A DNA stretch of 45,524 nt from Conidiobolus incongruus B7586 (taxonomy: Eukaryota; Entomophthoromycota; Entomophthoromycetes; Entomophthorales; Conidiobolaceae). The notes under the pieces were generated by a model that ran no database searches, was not told the origin of the DNA, and saw only the letters and a program-made list of their open reading frames with translations. This document shows, piece by piece, positions 10,635 through 21,800 of this stretch. The translations under genes and the position numbers were made by a program. Location of the stretch: positions 1-45,524 of the forward strand of contig JNEM01016960.1 of the NCBI GenBank assembly GCA_000697335.1, in the 5' to 3' direction. The number at the start of each line of letters is the position of its first letter. Position 1 is the first letter of the stretch.

Positions 10635-11418
10635 TTTTAAAAGAACATATATATCTGTATATTACAAATCAACTGTTGCTATGACAATGAATATTATCTA
10701 ATATTTTATAACCGTTAAAATACAATTTAATGAGTAAATTTAAAAGAATCAGTGAATGTGACCTGATTAGAGTGTAACTTTTCAATATATAGTTTATTCA
10801 AACATATTTGACGATTAATTAATTTTTTGAGGGATGATTTAATTAATTTGCGTCAATATTTTAAATTAGTGTATAATTTGGATAAAATTATGTAAACTAA
10901 CTCCTTGTGGATGTATTTTTGAAAAATGAATTACATCATACTATAATTTGATATTAAATTGAATGTACAGTAATCAATCAATCTAAAAAATTACTTTGTA
11001 ATTAAATATAAGTTTATATTTGATTCTTCCAATCTACTGTACACTTTTAAATAACAATATTCAATTTTATTTTAATCAAATTTTATCAATTTAATTAAAT
11101 CTTCGCCTAAATGATAGTTTAATATAATTAATATAATCAATTACTGATAATCTTGAGATATAAGATAAAATATTAATATCTTTAAATCATTTTTGGCTTA
11201 AATGAATTATTTATATTTATTGAGACTGCAATTTAGCTATTTAAAATATTCAACATCTTCGCTTAATATGACTTTTGTCTATAGTTAAATAATCTGTTCT
11301 ATCTATGCCATAATCTACATTCACTCAACTCCGATGAATTGAGCGTAACTAAAAGTTCTATTTACTATAGTATTGGAAATCTTTAGTTAAGACTTTATTA
11401 AAATATTTAAATATATTA
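10635..11418. other. Intergenic, no gene seen
   Basis: AT-rich spacer between two minus-strand genes. It should contain the promoter of the apyrase gene (near 10635) and the 3' end of the dehydrogenase gene. No RNA gene or reading frame recognised. Confidence 0.6.
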
Positions 11419-12549
11419 TTAATTGATATAACCTAGTCCAAATGTAACCCATTGGATAAAATTTGTGATATAAGCAGGGAAAAGAGCAATTAAATAGGGC
11501 ATTGTCCATTGACCACCGAGTACAATTTCACCAGGTAAAGCCCAAAACTTGCCCTTAAAGTAGCTCATGGAAGGCTTCAGACTGGGAATGACCAATCCAA
11601 TGAGATTGGCTAAGAGATAAAATAGAACATTGAAGGGATTGGAGAAGAAGCAGTAGTACTGATAGGTAGGAGATGATCTTCTTAAGATATGGGCAACGAT
11701 GCGCTTGGCAAAATAGCTTGTATCCATACATTGAGTACTTTGAGAGATATTGGCACGTTTGAGGATATAGCCCTGCACATTTTGATAAAGTTTGAATTCA
11801 CTATTGGATTCATTTTTAAATAGGAGGTTATTCTTTCCAATATTGGATTTGACAGCTCTAAAATTCGAGTTAAAAATAGAATATAATTAAATATCTTTTA
11901 GTGTTACCCTGGTTTTACAAGTAAAGTATCAATATCAAATGGAGCTAATTCTAATCTTAATACTCTACTCAAACTAGTTACAGCGCTCTTTGAAGAGCTG
12001 TAAGTCCCTATGAAAGTATTAAATAAGTATCCTAGAGCAAAATTAATTTCGAAAGCTGAGATAATTACCTGAATATGGAGTATTGATCTCACCAGCAATA
12101 CTTCCAATATTAACAATAGTTCCCGATTTAACTTCGATCTATAAATATTTAGAATAAAACAATGATATATTTACAATAAAGTTTACCATATATGGAGCAA
12201 CCTTCTGAGTAACTCTAAGTAACCCCAAGACATTCGTCTGATAAGTATGGTTGACCTGCTCGATATCAGTTTCGATCAAAGGTGCAGAAACAGTAACACC
12301 TGCGTTATTCACTAAAATATCAATTCTACCAGCCTTTTTAATTACTTCTTCAACTGCCAAGTCCACAGAATTTGTATCGAGTACGTTTAATTCTAACAGT
12401 TGACATCCAAAAGGTTCCAAATCTGACATTTTACTCTTAGCAGTAGAAGTGGCGAACACTTGACAATTACTTAAACTAAATTGTTGAGCCAAATGCGATC
12501 CAATACCTCCATTAGAGCATCCAGTAATCAATACAACTTTCTTTTCCAT
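11419..12549 (-). CDS. AYR1: Ayr1-like short-chain dehydrogenase/reductase, 4 exons
   Basis: Exons 12549-12187, 12138-12069, 12007-11908 and 11857-11419 join in frame to 323 aa. Introns are 48, 61 and 50 nt with GT/AG ends. A classical SDR with an NADP(H)-binding Rossmann fold: the glycine motif TGCSNGGIG near residue 9, NNAG, and the catalytic set Ser134 (NIGSIAG), Tyr147 and Lys151 (YSSSK, 13 residues after Ser as usual). The layout and the hydrophobic C-terminus (YYCFFSNPF..., LPGEIVLGG...) resemble yeast Ayr1, the NADPH-dependent 1-acyl-dihydroxyacetone-phosphate reductase and TAG lipase of lipid droplets/ER. It could also be a related retinol or ketosphinganine-type SDR. The last residues look membrane-embedded. 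The SDR call is very sure; the substrate is inferred. Confidence 0.85.
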
Positions 12550-13309
12550 ATTATCAAATCAAAAACACTGTGATTGATTATTAATTGTTATTTTTAAACG
12601 TTAATTACCATCAAACTGAACAGCCTCTTTTATATTAGATTTTTCAATTTGAGAATGTGAAAATTAAAGATAATTAGACGTCATTCATAAAATTACCTAT
12701 TATTGGAATAATTTAAATTTTCTATTCAATTTCTTTATGAAAAGACTTTTGAAAAAAGATATTTAATAAATTGTTAAAATATAATTAAATTAATAATTAT
12801 CAGTTATTTAGTGATTCTTTATATATTTAAGCTTAATTTGATTAATATTAAATTATATAGAGTTTGTTGATATTTAATTTAATATATCTACTTATATTTT
12901 CATATTTAAAATAGGCGAATAGCAGTACAATGTTACAAAATTTATTAATAAAGGACATATATATATATATATTATGTGAAATAATATCAAGTATCTTTAA
13001 TAAAGAAAAATAATGAAATAACAATCATAATTTGATATCATAACTAAAATCAATTACTAATAATCACAAGTTATTATATAAATTAAAATGAAAGATCATT
13101 TTATTTTACAATAATGAATACAAGTTTAATGAATGATAATAATTTTAACAGGTTTATTATTTCAATTAATATGTGTTATTCTTTAAAACGTAAGCTGCTG
13201 AATAGAATATTATTGTCACAATGCTGAAATGTCAACTTGTGTCTTTGTATTCACACCCAAAATTTCTTTAGAATGTGCAGAGTTGCACAATTCTCCTAAT
13301 ACTCTTATA
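12550..13309. other. Intergenic, no gene seen
   Basis: AT-rich spacer with a short TA run at 12958-12972. It contains the promoter side of the dehydrogenase gene. From about 13180 the base composition begins to rise in G+C (see the next entry). Confidence 0.55.
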
Positions 13310-13673
13310 ACATATAAAGCACCCTCTTCACACACATTCTCAAGGCTCTCTCTCTTCTTTGATTACTATCTGTCCTAACCCTTTCTACTCTCTATCATCT
13401 ACCACTAACTCTCAATAAACCTTCTATACCTTGAACTTTCTCAAATTTGATGCATAATCTAACATTACTACCAATTCATCAACGACCATTTAAACCGGTA
13501 CTCGCGCAACTAGTCGTTGTCCAAGTTGTAGAATACTCACCTCTAATCGTCAGCAACTTACTTCAGATCCTTATGACTCGAATATTTTAACACGCCACCA
13601 ATGCTTTGATCTCGGATCTGCTAACTGCAACAATTACGGGCTATTACTATTGATTTTTGATATTGATCGATAG
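13310..13673 (+). other. Candidate unannotated small gene with a CT-rich leader
   Basis: Between 13310 and 13445 the plus strand is strongly pyrimidine-rich, like the leader of the KH gene. It is followed by ATG at 13450. That frame runs 46 codons to TAA at 13588. A second frame is open from 13494 to TAG at 13671 (59 codons) and reads as a more protein-like sequence with Cys pairs (SRCPSCRILTSNRQQL, then HQCFDLGSANC). The two frames would be continuous with one small frame change near 13490-13500. G+C is clearly above the flanks to both sides. Possibilities: a small zinc-binding protein gene with a sequence error or relic break, a spliced gene whose introns I cannot place, or a noncoding transcript. 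No family recognised. Confidence 0.3.
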
Positions 13674-14637
13674 CATAAAATGCCATTTTTAATCTGTTAT
13701 AATTTATAATTCATATCTCATATAAAAATCAGTAATCAGAAGATTTAGGCAATATTATATTGAAAATTGTCAAATATTTATTACCATATTTGATATAAGA
13801 TAATAAATTGAAAGAAAAATATTTTCTATATTTGTTAATATATCAAATATCCTTTTTAATTTGAGACTAACAATTAAATATTGAAACTTGAATAAAATGT
13901 TTAAAAAAACATTAATTTTTAACATTGATTAACTAATTTTTTAAAGGTTTATAATTTGTATTATAATGAGTTGATATAGACTATTACTATATTGTATATT
14001 TTTGTTATTGTAATTTTACATTGGAAGATTGATAAACACAATATATTATAGTTAAACTATTTGTTCAATTCACCAAACAAAGAAAATTATATCTCAAAAT
14101 ATCAGAATGTAAAATAATGATTGAAATCAATTTATTATAATAATCAATGTCTAAGCGATAATTCAATCACTTTATTGATAGAATACGCTAATATTAAAGT
14201 TAATTTTAGTGGAATATAGTGTTTGGTTAATGTGATAATACTATATATTATTGATTGATATATATTTTAAACATTGAACTATGCAATCATTGATATTAAA
14301 ACTTCAATGTTGAAAATGGTTCCATTATTAACCTCCTTTATATTTATTGAAAACAAAATATATAGCAAAAAGCTGGCAATAATGTTTGAGCAAACTATAA
14401 AAATGAATTATTTGATAAAATGTGGATAAAAAAATCTAACTGTCAAAGCAATTAATATGGTTTGAATCTAATATCTATATATATACATTAATTTCCTTAC
14501 CATCAAATAAATTTGAAGTCCCCAGTATATTTCATATTAGATTATTGTACTAAATTCCCTAAATATGTTTGTTGAGGTCTCAAAAATCGATTGGAGACAA
14601 AATCTTAAAATTGTTAAAACAATGTATTAAATTTATA
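13674..14637. other. Intergenic, no gene seen
   Basis: Plain AT-rich spacer. The part nearest 14637 should hold the 3' end of the WOPR transcript. Confidence 0.55.
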
Positions 14638-15337
14638 TTAGTATACATTACCATGAGATCGTAAATAACTTATCAAATAGTACTGAGTATTATCAATTTT
14701 AAAGCTATAAGTACTCTTAATTAATCCATTTCTTCTCAAAAAGTAAACTCCTTTGGCACATTCAATCTTATATGGATGGGAGAAGTTATCAAAATGAATC
14801 ATATTATCACTTGGGCCAGTTTCAGTTAATTGATTGATTTGTTCTTGTGTTTGAGTTGAATAAATATTCACCTTCTGTCCATTGATAATTTTTCTTTCAA
14901 TTGGTAAAAAGTGATGCGAGACTTCAAAATATGTAAACATACCGCTCTTTTTTCTCGATGGAGACCAGTTAGTTGTGTCTTTCCATCTTCCAATACCCAG
15001 AGAATCAGTAAATACAAAAATCCAACCCGAATCAATCTGTGTCAACTGTGATTTACTTGGTTTTTGAGTGATCAAAGGCAGAATGCCATTATGGCAACAT
15101 TCTGAGTAATTCGAATACCATTAGAATCTTTGATATATGTTCAATTCATGCAACACTTACTGATTATAATAACTGCATCATCTTTAGTTAAGATTTTTCC
15201 TGGTAAATTTTCAAAGAATTAGTCATAAATATAATACTTTAAGATGCAAACCATGTAATACCTATTGTAGTACCAAAAAAATGCTCATTTAATGGATGTA
15301 TAGGTTCAGTAATTGAAGATTGTGAAGGCTGATCCAT
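14638..15337 (-). CDS. WOPR-domain (Gti1/Pac2, Wor1/Ryp1) DNA-binding regulator, 3 exons
   Basis: Exons 15337-15262, 15199-15161 and 15101-14638 join in frame to 192 aa. Introns are 62 and 59 nt. The WOPR domain binds DNA and is found only in fungi, where members (Wor1, Ryp1, Gti1, Pac2, Sge1) act as switches for morphology, mating or virulence. Hallmarks seen: the first block TTIGKILTKDDAVI (23-36), NGILPL, then SGWIFVF, the invariant GIGRWKDTTNWSPSR segment, and the second block FLRRNGLIKSTYSF followed by YLISYL near the C-terminus. The protein is almost nothing but the domain, whereas typical members carry long low-complexity tails of several hundred residues. A GTAATG directly before the end (SHG|GTAATG) could be a donor to a further exon; I found no convincing continuation. 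The family is certain; the target genes are unknown. Confidence 0.88.
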
Positions 15338-16220
15338 TGACTAATATTCAGTTAATTGAGCCTATAGAAAAGTAGAAGAAAACTGGTAAAAAAGATCACT
15401 ATTATGACTATAAATCAGTTGGCTATTTATAGTATTATCAACACTTTTTATATAAATAATGATGTATTTTGCATTTAATAAATGCATAAAATAGTAATCA
15501 TTTATCTTATATGATTAAGAAATGACTTTTAGAAACTTTTATAGCCTTAATATACCAAATCTACGTGTCAAAACGTAATTATATTCCTGAAGTATTCGTC
15601 ACTATGACTTAAGTTAGATTTAAGATGGTATACATTGGGTATTATTTTAACCATGATATAAACTGGGTTATTGGTTATCGTTAGAATTTTCGAGCTATCA
15701 TGACAAGGTTTATAAAATTGACTATGCTTGATAATTGGTTATTAATAAATCTATATTATATAGAGAACATTGTATCTTTAACATACAATATTATATAATG
15801 AGTTGGTATTAACTCTAATCAATACTAAAATATAAATGCTGAATATATTAACTGGAATAATCGGACCAATCGAAATCTAACATGGTATAGTTTTATTGGT
15901 TTACTTTAGTGTAAGCTAATATATGATAAATTCCTAAATCTATATAGGCTAATATACAATTAAAGCAATGAATCATTATCTAATCATTATTGTGTAGCTA
16001 GATAAACAACATTATATTCTATTTAATTAAAATTATTTAAGATTTGTATTGATTTATCAATAAATCTTATTTATCTGATTTTAATTGAGTTTGAAAATAT
16101 TTTCATATTTAGTGATTAAATTGAAAATGTATACAAATTCAATACAAATACTGGTCTAAAGAGTTTTATTATTTATAATTAAATACAATTAAGCATAATA
16201 TACTTGAATGTGTTATTGAA
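15338..16220. other. Intergenic, no gene seen
   Basis: AT-rich spacer between two minus-strand genes. It should contain the WOPR promoter; no specific site recognised. Confidence 0.55.
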
Positions 16221-16883
16221 TTAAGTCTTTGCTTTTAATCTTTGTAATTCTTGAATTGCTTTGCTCATCTAAATATAATTAATTAATTAATTAATATTAA
16301 ATAATAATTACAAAATGATTTAATTATTACCATTCCAACATTAGCTCTAATATTCGCAGATTTCTTATTTAAAGCATTTATTTTGCTATGATAAAAATAA
16401 ATTATTTGATGGTAAATTTTAAATCAAATATCTTTTCCCACCTATTCAAAGTATCTATCCTCTTATTAACATATTCTAAACCTTCTTCTAAAGTAAATTC
16501 GATATGAACACTACAGCCAACTAAAATATTAATGAAATCTGTACTGGGCCTATATTGAAAATAAGGTTAATAAAATTTAAAATTGTCCTTTCAAAATATA
16601 TACACTTCAGCTTCATAAAATACACCACAGCCCATATCGATTTGAGTAGGCAATTTCTTGATTTTTTGTTTGATTATGATTTCGATTTGCAATTTTAACT
16701 TATTACTATAGTAAAGCTAGATATCAAAATTGATAACCACAAAGTTATATTTTGTACTTAGAATTCATCCAAATGATAATTTAATTTGAATAATTGGGTG
16801 TTAATTGTATTTAAATCTGGTTTTAACTGAGTTTCGATAAATTTTAAATAATAGTTTATTTCATCATTGATTGATTTTTCCAT
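16221..16883 (-). CDS. UXT: UXT-like alpha-prefoldin, 5 small exons, one frame break at intron 1
   Basis: Exons about 16883-16758, 16705-16604 (or from 16716), 16549-16442, 16385-16331 and 16268-16221 give roughly 145 aa. The alpha-prefoldin pattern of UXT is clear: an N-terminal helix (YYLKFIETQLKPDLNTINTQ), then LPTQIDMGCGVFYEAEV (UXT has MQVDLGCNFFVDTVV), PSTDFINILVGCSVHIEFTL, and a C-terminal helix ending MSKAIQELQRLKAK. UXT works in the R2TP/URI1 prefoldin-like chaperone complex. Introns 2-4 (54, 56 and 62 nt) are canonical. At intron 1 the exon reads GAA TTC TAA immediately before the GTAC donor. With the 52-nt intron (acceptor at 16706) the frame is off by one base; with the 41-nt alternative (acceptor at 16717) the frame is kept but the TAA is read. 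So there is a base error, a recent break, or a non-canonical splice. Homology is firm and function uncertain. Confidence 0.75.
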
Positions 16884-16925
16884 TCTGTATTAAATATATT
16901 TTATGCACTTGGTATATTTATAACT

Positions 16926-17111
16926 ATGACTAATATTCAAAAATATATACACATTTTAATTCTTTTTTTACTTATGGGATTGATCACATTCTCATTTTTA
17001 ATTATTCAAATTCTGCAATATTTTTCAACTTTCAGATCCAGCCCTCTGGTGATCAAATATCAGAAATTTGTTTCAATATATTACATATATTTGATTAATA
17101 AATTTTGGTAA
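16926..17111 (+). other. Small hydrophobic open frame, doubtful
   Basis: 61 codons starting 43 bp from, and divergent to, the UXT-like gene. The translation has one or two strongly hydrophobic stretches (residues 8-30). In AT-rich DNA, runs of Ile/Leu/Phe codons arise by chance. A TTTCAG acceptor-like site inside (17031-17036) leaves open a spliced alternative. No family recognised. Confidence 0.15.
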
Positions 17112-18824
17112 ATAATTCTGTATCAAATGTATAAAAATATATATTTCAAAATGTATAATTCCAATAAACTGAATATCAGCATATTCTAATATATAAATAT
17201 TAATATCTAATTATTCTATTTCTTTTATTTAGCAATGAATGTTCCACTATTTTACTTGGATAGAATTATGAAACTAAATGATAATTTATGATGAGCTGAA
17301 TTCATCAAAATTCGTGAAAGGATTATGATACTGAATATTAATTAAAATGCTGATTCAGAAATTTTTCATTTTATGTAATAAGGCATTGATACTACAAAAA
17401 TGAAAAATAAAGAATATTGTTAATGAAAATTGTGTACACTTCAAAAGGTCTACATTAAATCAATATATAATTGAAAAGTTGATTTTAATACAAATATTTT
17501 TTATACAAAATGATAAAAATCAAAAAATAAACTATGCTAATTTTCAGTATTACAGCTTTTCAAGAAAATTAAAATACAGCATTGTATAAATGAATCAAAA
17601 ATTAATAAATATTTTAATATCACAGCTTTTAAGAACATTTTTACTTCACATTATCAAGCATTTTTTGATTAGAAATTCATCCATATTGTTAAATTAAAAA
17701 TTCTCATTTATAATAAAATTACAAGAAATCATTACTTATCGCATATTTTTTAATAATCTCCAATATCAAGAAGGATAAATCGTTGATGTGACTGTTTAAC
17801 ATTTTGAATATAATGCCAAAATCTTTAAATATTATTTCACATATCAAAATAAAATGTGTTGAACTCTAGTGGATATTAGTTTAAACAGGTGAATTTAATA
17901 TTTGAGCAACTTGATTTTAAATACTAAGGGTTCGGAAAATTATTTTTCATTCCCTTAAATATTTTATAGTACTAAAATTGTCAAATTGGAAAGTAAATGC
18001 TGTATCGAATATAATATAATATAATATTGGAGAACAAAGCAATAAAATCAATTATAGACTATGAAATAGGTTTAATAATGATGTTAACATGAGTATTTGC
18101 AAAGATTTAGTGAAACAACTTGTTTTTATCTGATCTTTGTTTATTCAAGGATACAAAGTTAAAACAAATTTACATATTATTTCAGCGCAGTAGTCAAATG
18201 TGTAAATTTTGATTTCAAATTTTTATTATCACTCTGATCCATAACATTTATAAAGATCAATATAATTATGCATATTAAATGGCTATCTCATAATTGTCGA
18301 ATGAAGTTTATAGTTAATTTTCATATACTTAATATCAATTAGATGAATGTGATTGGAAAAAAGATCTACAAAATATATTATATATTACTTTAATGATGTT
18401 AATTTTCAAATTTAGTTGATATCAAAATTTTAAAATTTTAATCTTATATCATTAATGATTATATATTCAATGAAAATATGATTAATATAATAACGATGTA
18501 ATATAAGAGATCTAGAATAATAAAAACAATCAATTAACTCCAAAGATTTCCCTTACTCCTTCATTTGATCTTAAATAAATGCATGCAAATTGAAAAATGA
18601 GAAAAAAGAAAAAATTATGCTGTTTTATAATTATATTAGTTATATATAAAATGGAAATTTGATTATTATGTTTTTATTTTTAATTCATTTGATCATTCAA
18701 CTTTTAATATTAATCATTTTAATTAAATATTGTATAATATAACACTGTATAGATTCATTTATTAATTAATTAATTATATTCAGCATATTAAAATTACCCC
18801 TCTATTCATGATTAGAAATTGATT
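17112..18824. other. Intergenic, no gene seen
   Basis: 1.7 kb of AT-rich spacer holding short simple repeats, such as ATATA units near 18010-18024 and AATT units near 18762-18776. It includes the Rho-GEF promoter. No gene recognised. Confidence 0.55.
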
Positions 18825-21800
18825 ATGACTATCAATGACCTCAAAACGAATACCAATATGTCCAATATTCAATCCTCTCAACCCAAATCGACAACAGCAA
18901 AAAAACAATTATCAAATCGGATTTTGTCCTCCCCTTTCTTCAAGCAAAGTTTGGCAAATTCGCAAGTTCCTACCAAACCAGTAGCCACACAGGTAAATTT
19001 GGATCCTTGTTTAAATGACCTTTTTCCACATCATCTACTTTGGGAACAACAGTTATTCCCAGTGTCTTCAGAATCTTCGACCATAAATGATAAACCGAAT
19101 TTGTCTTCGGTTCCCCTTCTTGTTAAGAAACCTCTACCGAAAGAACCAGCTGAAATCCTACCAGATTCACCGACTGCACTAGAACTAGATTTAAGTTCTC
19201 ACTGTAAGTATTTTTTGCTTGTATTTTTTATTTAGAAATTATGTTTTTGAAGACGGAATATTATTGATTATAAATGTTACGACAATTAATCATTCATTTT
19301 CTAATTATTTTAAATTATTAATTAAACAGAATATTTTAAAGTCAAATCAGCTAAACATCAATCCATAGAAATTAACGGTTAAACATGATTTAGCAATGTT
19401 CAATATACAATTTTAAGATCAACTAATTTTATCTAATATACTAATTTGAACATTATTATCAAAAACACCATTAATAGAATATCAATCAAATTTTTAATTA
19501 TGATTTGAATAATAATTTCTAACTATTTACTTTTAGTTGAGAAAAGTAATTATAAACCTGAACAAGATGAAACAGATAGTCGACTTAAGATAAAGAGAAA
19601 TAATACAATAAGGAAATCGTTGAGACGACAAGACAACCATAATAATGGCCCACCAATAACAATTAATCTGAGGTCATCACCTACCAGTGTAATAAATCAT
19701 GACTCTGCAACAGGTTTAAATTCTATTAAAACTTTTACTGAAGCTCTACAATCCCCATCCAGGGAATCTGAACATGATCTAGCTAACCCTTCAATAGATA
19801 GTAGATATATGCTAAGAAAAAGTCTTAAAAAAGTATCAACACCAACGTTACCCAAGAAAATTACAATACTTGATACTATAGAAATTAATGTCATCCCACC
19901 TCCCCCAATTGCGCGTTCTACATCTTCAAGCAGATCCAATAGCTCTCAAACTAATAGGAAAACTTCTCCAGAGAGTAATGGCATTACATCTCTCCCAATT
20001 TCACGCTCTTTATCTTCTAGTCAAACTAAGAGTTCTTTATCAAGTATGAAAGAGTTTACAGAAGCTATTGATACTCCTCCTCCAACTACGGTCTCTTCAT
20101 CCTCTAGTCAATCTAAAAATCCTCAAACTAACAAGAAGATATCCACAGATCAAATGAAAACCCCAGCTTATTATATGGTTGATATGAAATCGCCAACAAA
20201 TAAGCTTAAATTAGACACGCTTCACAAACCTACACGAAATTCATCATTACAATCTAGTCGTTCTAAACCACTACCTTCTATACCACATGAGCACAGACCA
20301 TTACCAATTATACCCGATAGCCTTGACCAATCATCAACCAAGACTTCTGAGAACCCCGAAAAACCTCAAAAATCATATAAATCACACAAAAAGGAGAAAA
20401 AATCTGGAAACATTAGAAAATCTATTTTCAGTCCACCACCATTTGTTAATCGAAGGGTGAGGTCCAATTCTAATTCATCAAGTAGATGGTCTACTCCTCC
20501 TTCAGCATTTTCTAGTTTCAACTTTTCCAGAAATAACAAAGGGACTCAACAAACACCACCGACTCAAATTGATTTAGATCTTTCTATCGTTACATTTGAT
20601 GAGGCTTATAGCTTATCCACGATATATGCCAGATTTGTAACTGCCATTCCATTGACAACACATAAGAAGAATCATCTACAATACCCAAACACATTTACCG
20701 GAAAACAAGCCGCTGATACACTATCATTCATTATACCCGGAATAGACAGAAAGGGCTGTTTGATGATTTTAAGATCACTGTATAAATACCGATTAATTAA
20801 TGATGCCACATTTGAATCAGATACCTTTATTGATAGCTCGTACGAGATTTACTCGCTTAGTGGCGTAGACAAATCAAATCAAATGGACCAAAAGATTACA
20901 TCATCTGAGTTGAAATCATCATCAGCAATGTCATTGCGTGGTAGTGTCAACAAAATTAACATTGCTAATGGAATTTTTACTTGTTACACACGTTGCTACT
21001 CACCAATATGTCAACCAGGCAGTGCCATATTCTGCTATTCATCTAGCTGCCCAAATAAGCCCAAGGCATCGCCTGCTCTTAACGGCCATCATACCTCCAT
21101 TAGCAATTTTCCCAAACAGCGTGATATGGGCAAAGTATGGGCAGATATCGTACCTCCTAGTGTGATTGAATCCACTCCTGATAAAGAAAAGAAGCGCCAA
21201 GAGGCTATCTATGAGGCTATCTACACTGAGAGTGATTTTTTGGAAGATCTTATTTTATTAAATGAGTATTTCATCCAACCACTTGCTTATTCTAGTGATA
21301 TAATTCCAGAAGATCGAAGAAGTACCTTTATTGATCAAGTCTTCTTCAATGTTCAAGAGCTTATATCTATTACTAGCCGGTTTTCTAAATCTCTTAATGC
21401 CCGTCAGATTCAAGATCGAAACGTTGTTACCAAAATTGGTGATATATTTCTTGAGCATATCAACTATTTTGAGCCGTTTGTTGCATATGGTGCTCATCAG
21501 CTCTTTGCCAAATTCACTTTGGATCGAGAAATGGAAAATAATGCACAATTAAGGGAGTTTTTAGAGGTAATATATATTACTAAATCTTTATTTTGATTTT
21601 TTAAACAAATTCTATAGGAAAGAGAGCATTGGACAGAATTACGAAAGCTTCCTATCCAATCCTTTTTAGGTCGTCCCACCACCCGACTTGGAAAGTATCC
21701 ATTATTACTCGATGTGATTTTGAAACACACTCCTCCAGAACACCCAGATCATCACGATCTTACCAAAACTATTGAAATAATTAAATCTCTGCTAACGAGA

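Noticed and set aside
12957-12975. TA-rich runs as possible origin or centromere signal
   Set aside because: Short TA microsatellites occur throughout the window; nothing specific to origins or centromeres.
13531-13541. ATACTCACCTC resembling the 5' end of U1 snRNA
   Set aside because: The following sequence does not fold or read like U1 (no stem-loop I or Sm-site match).
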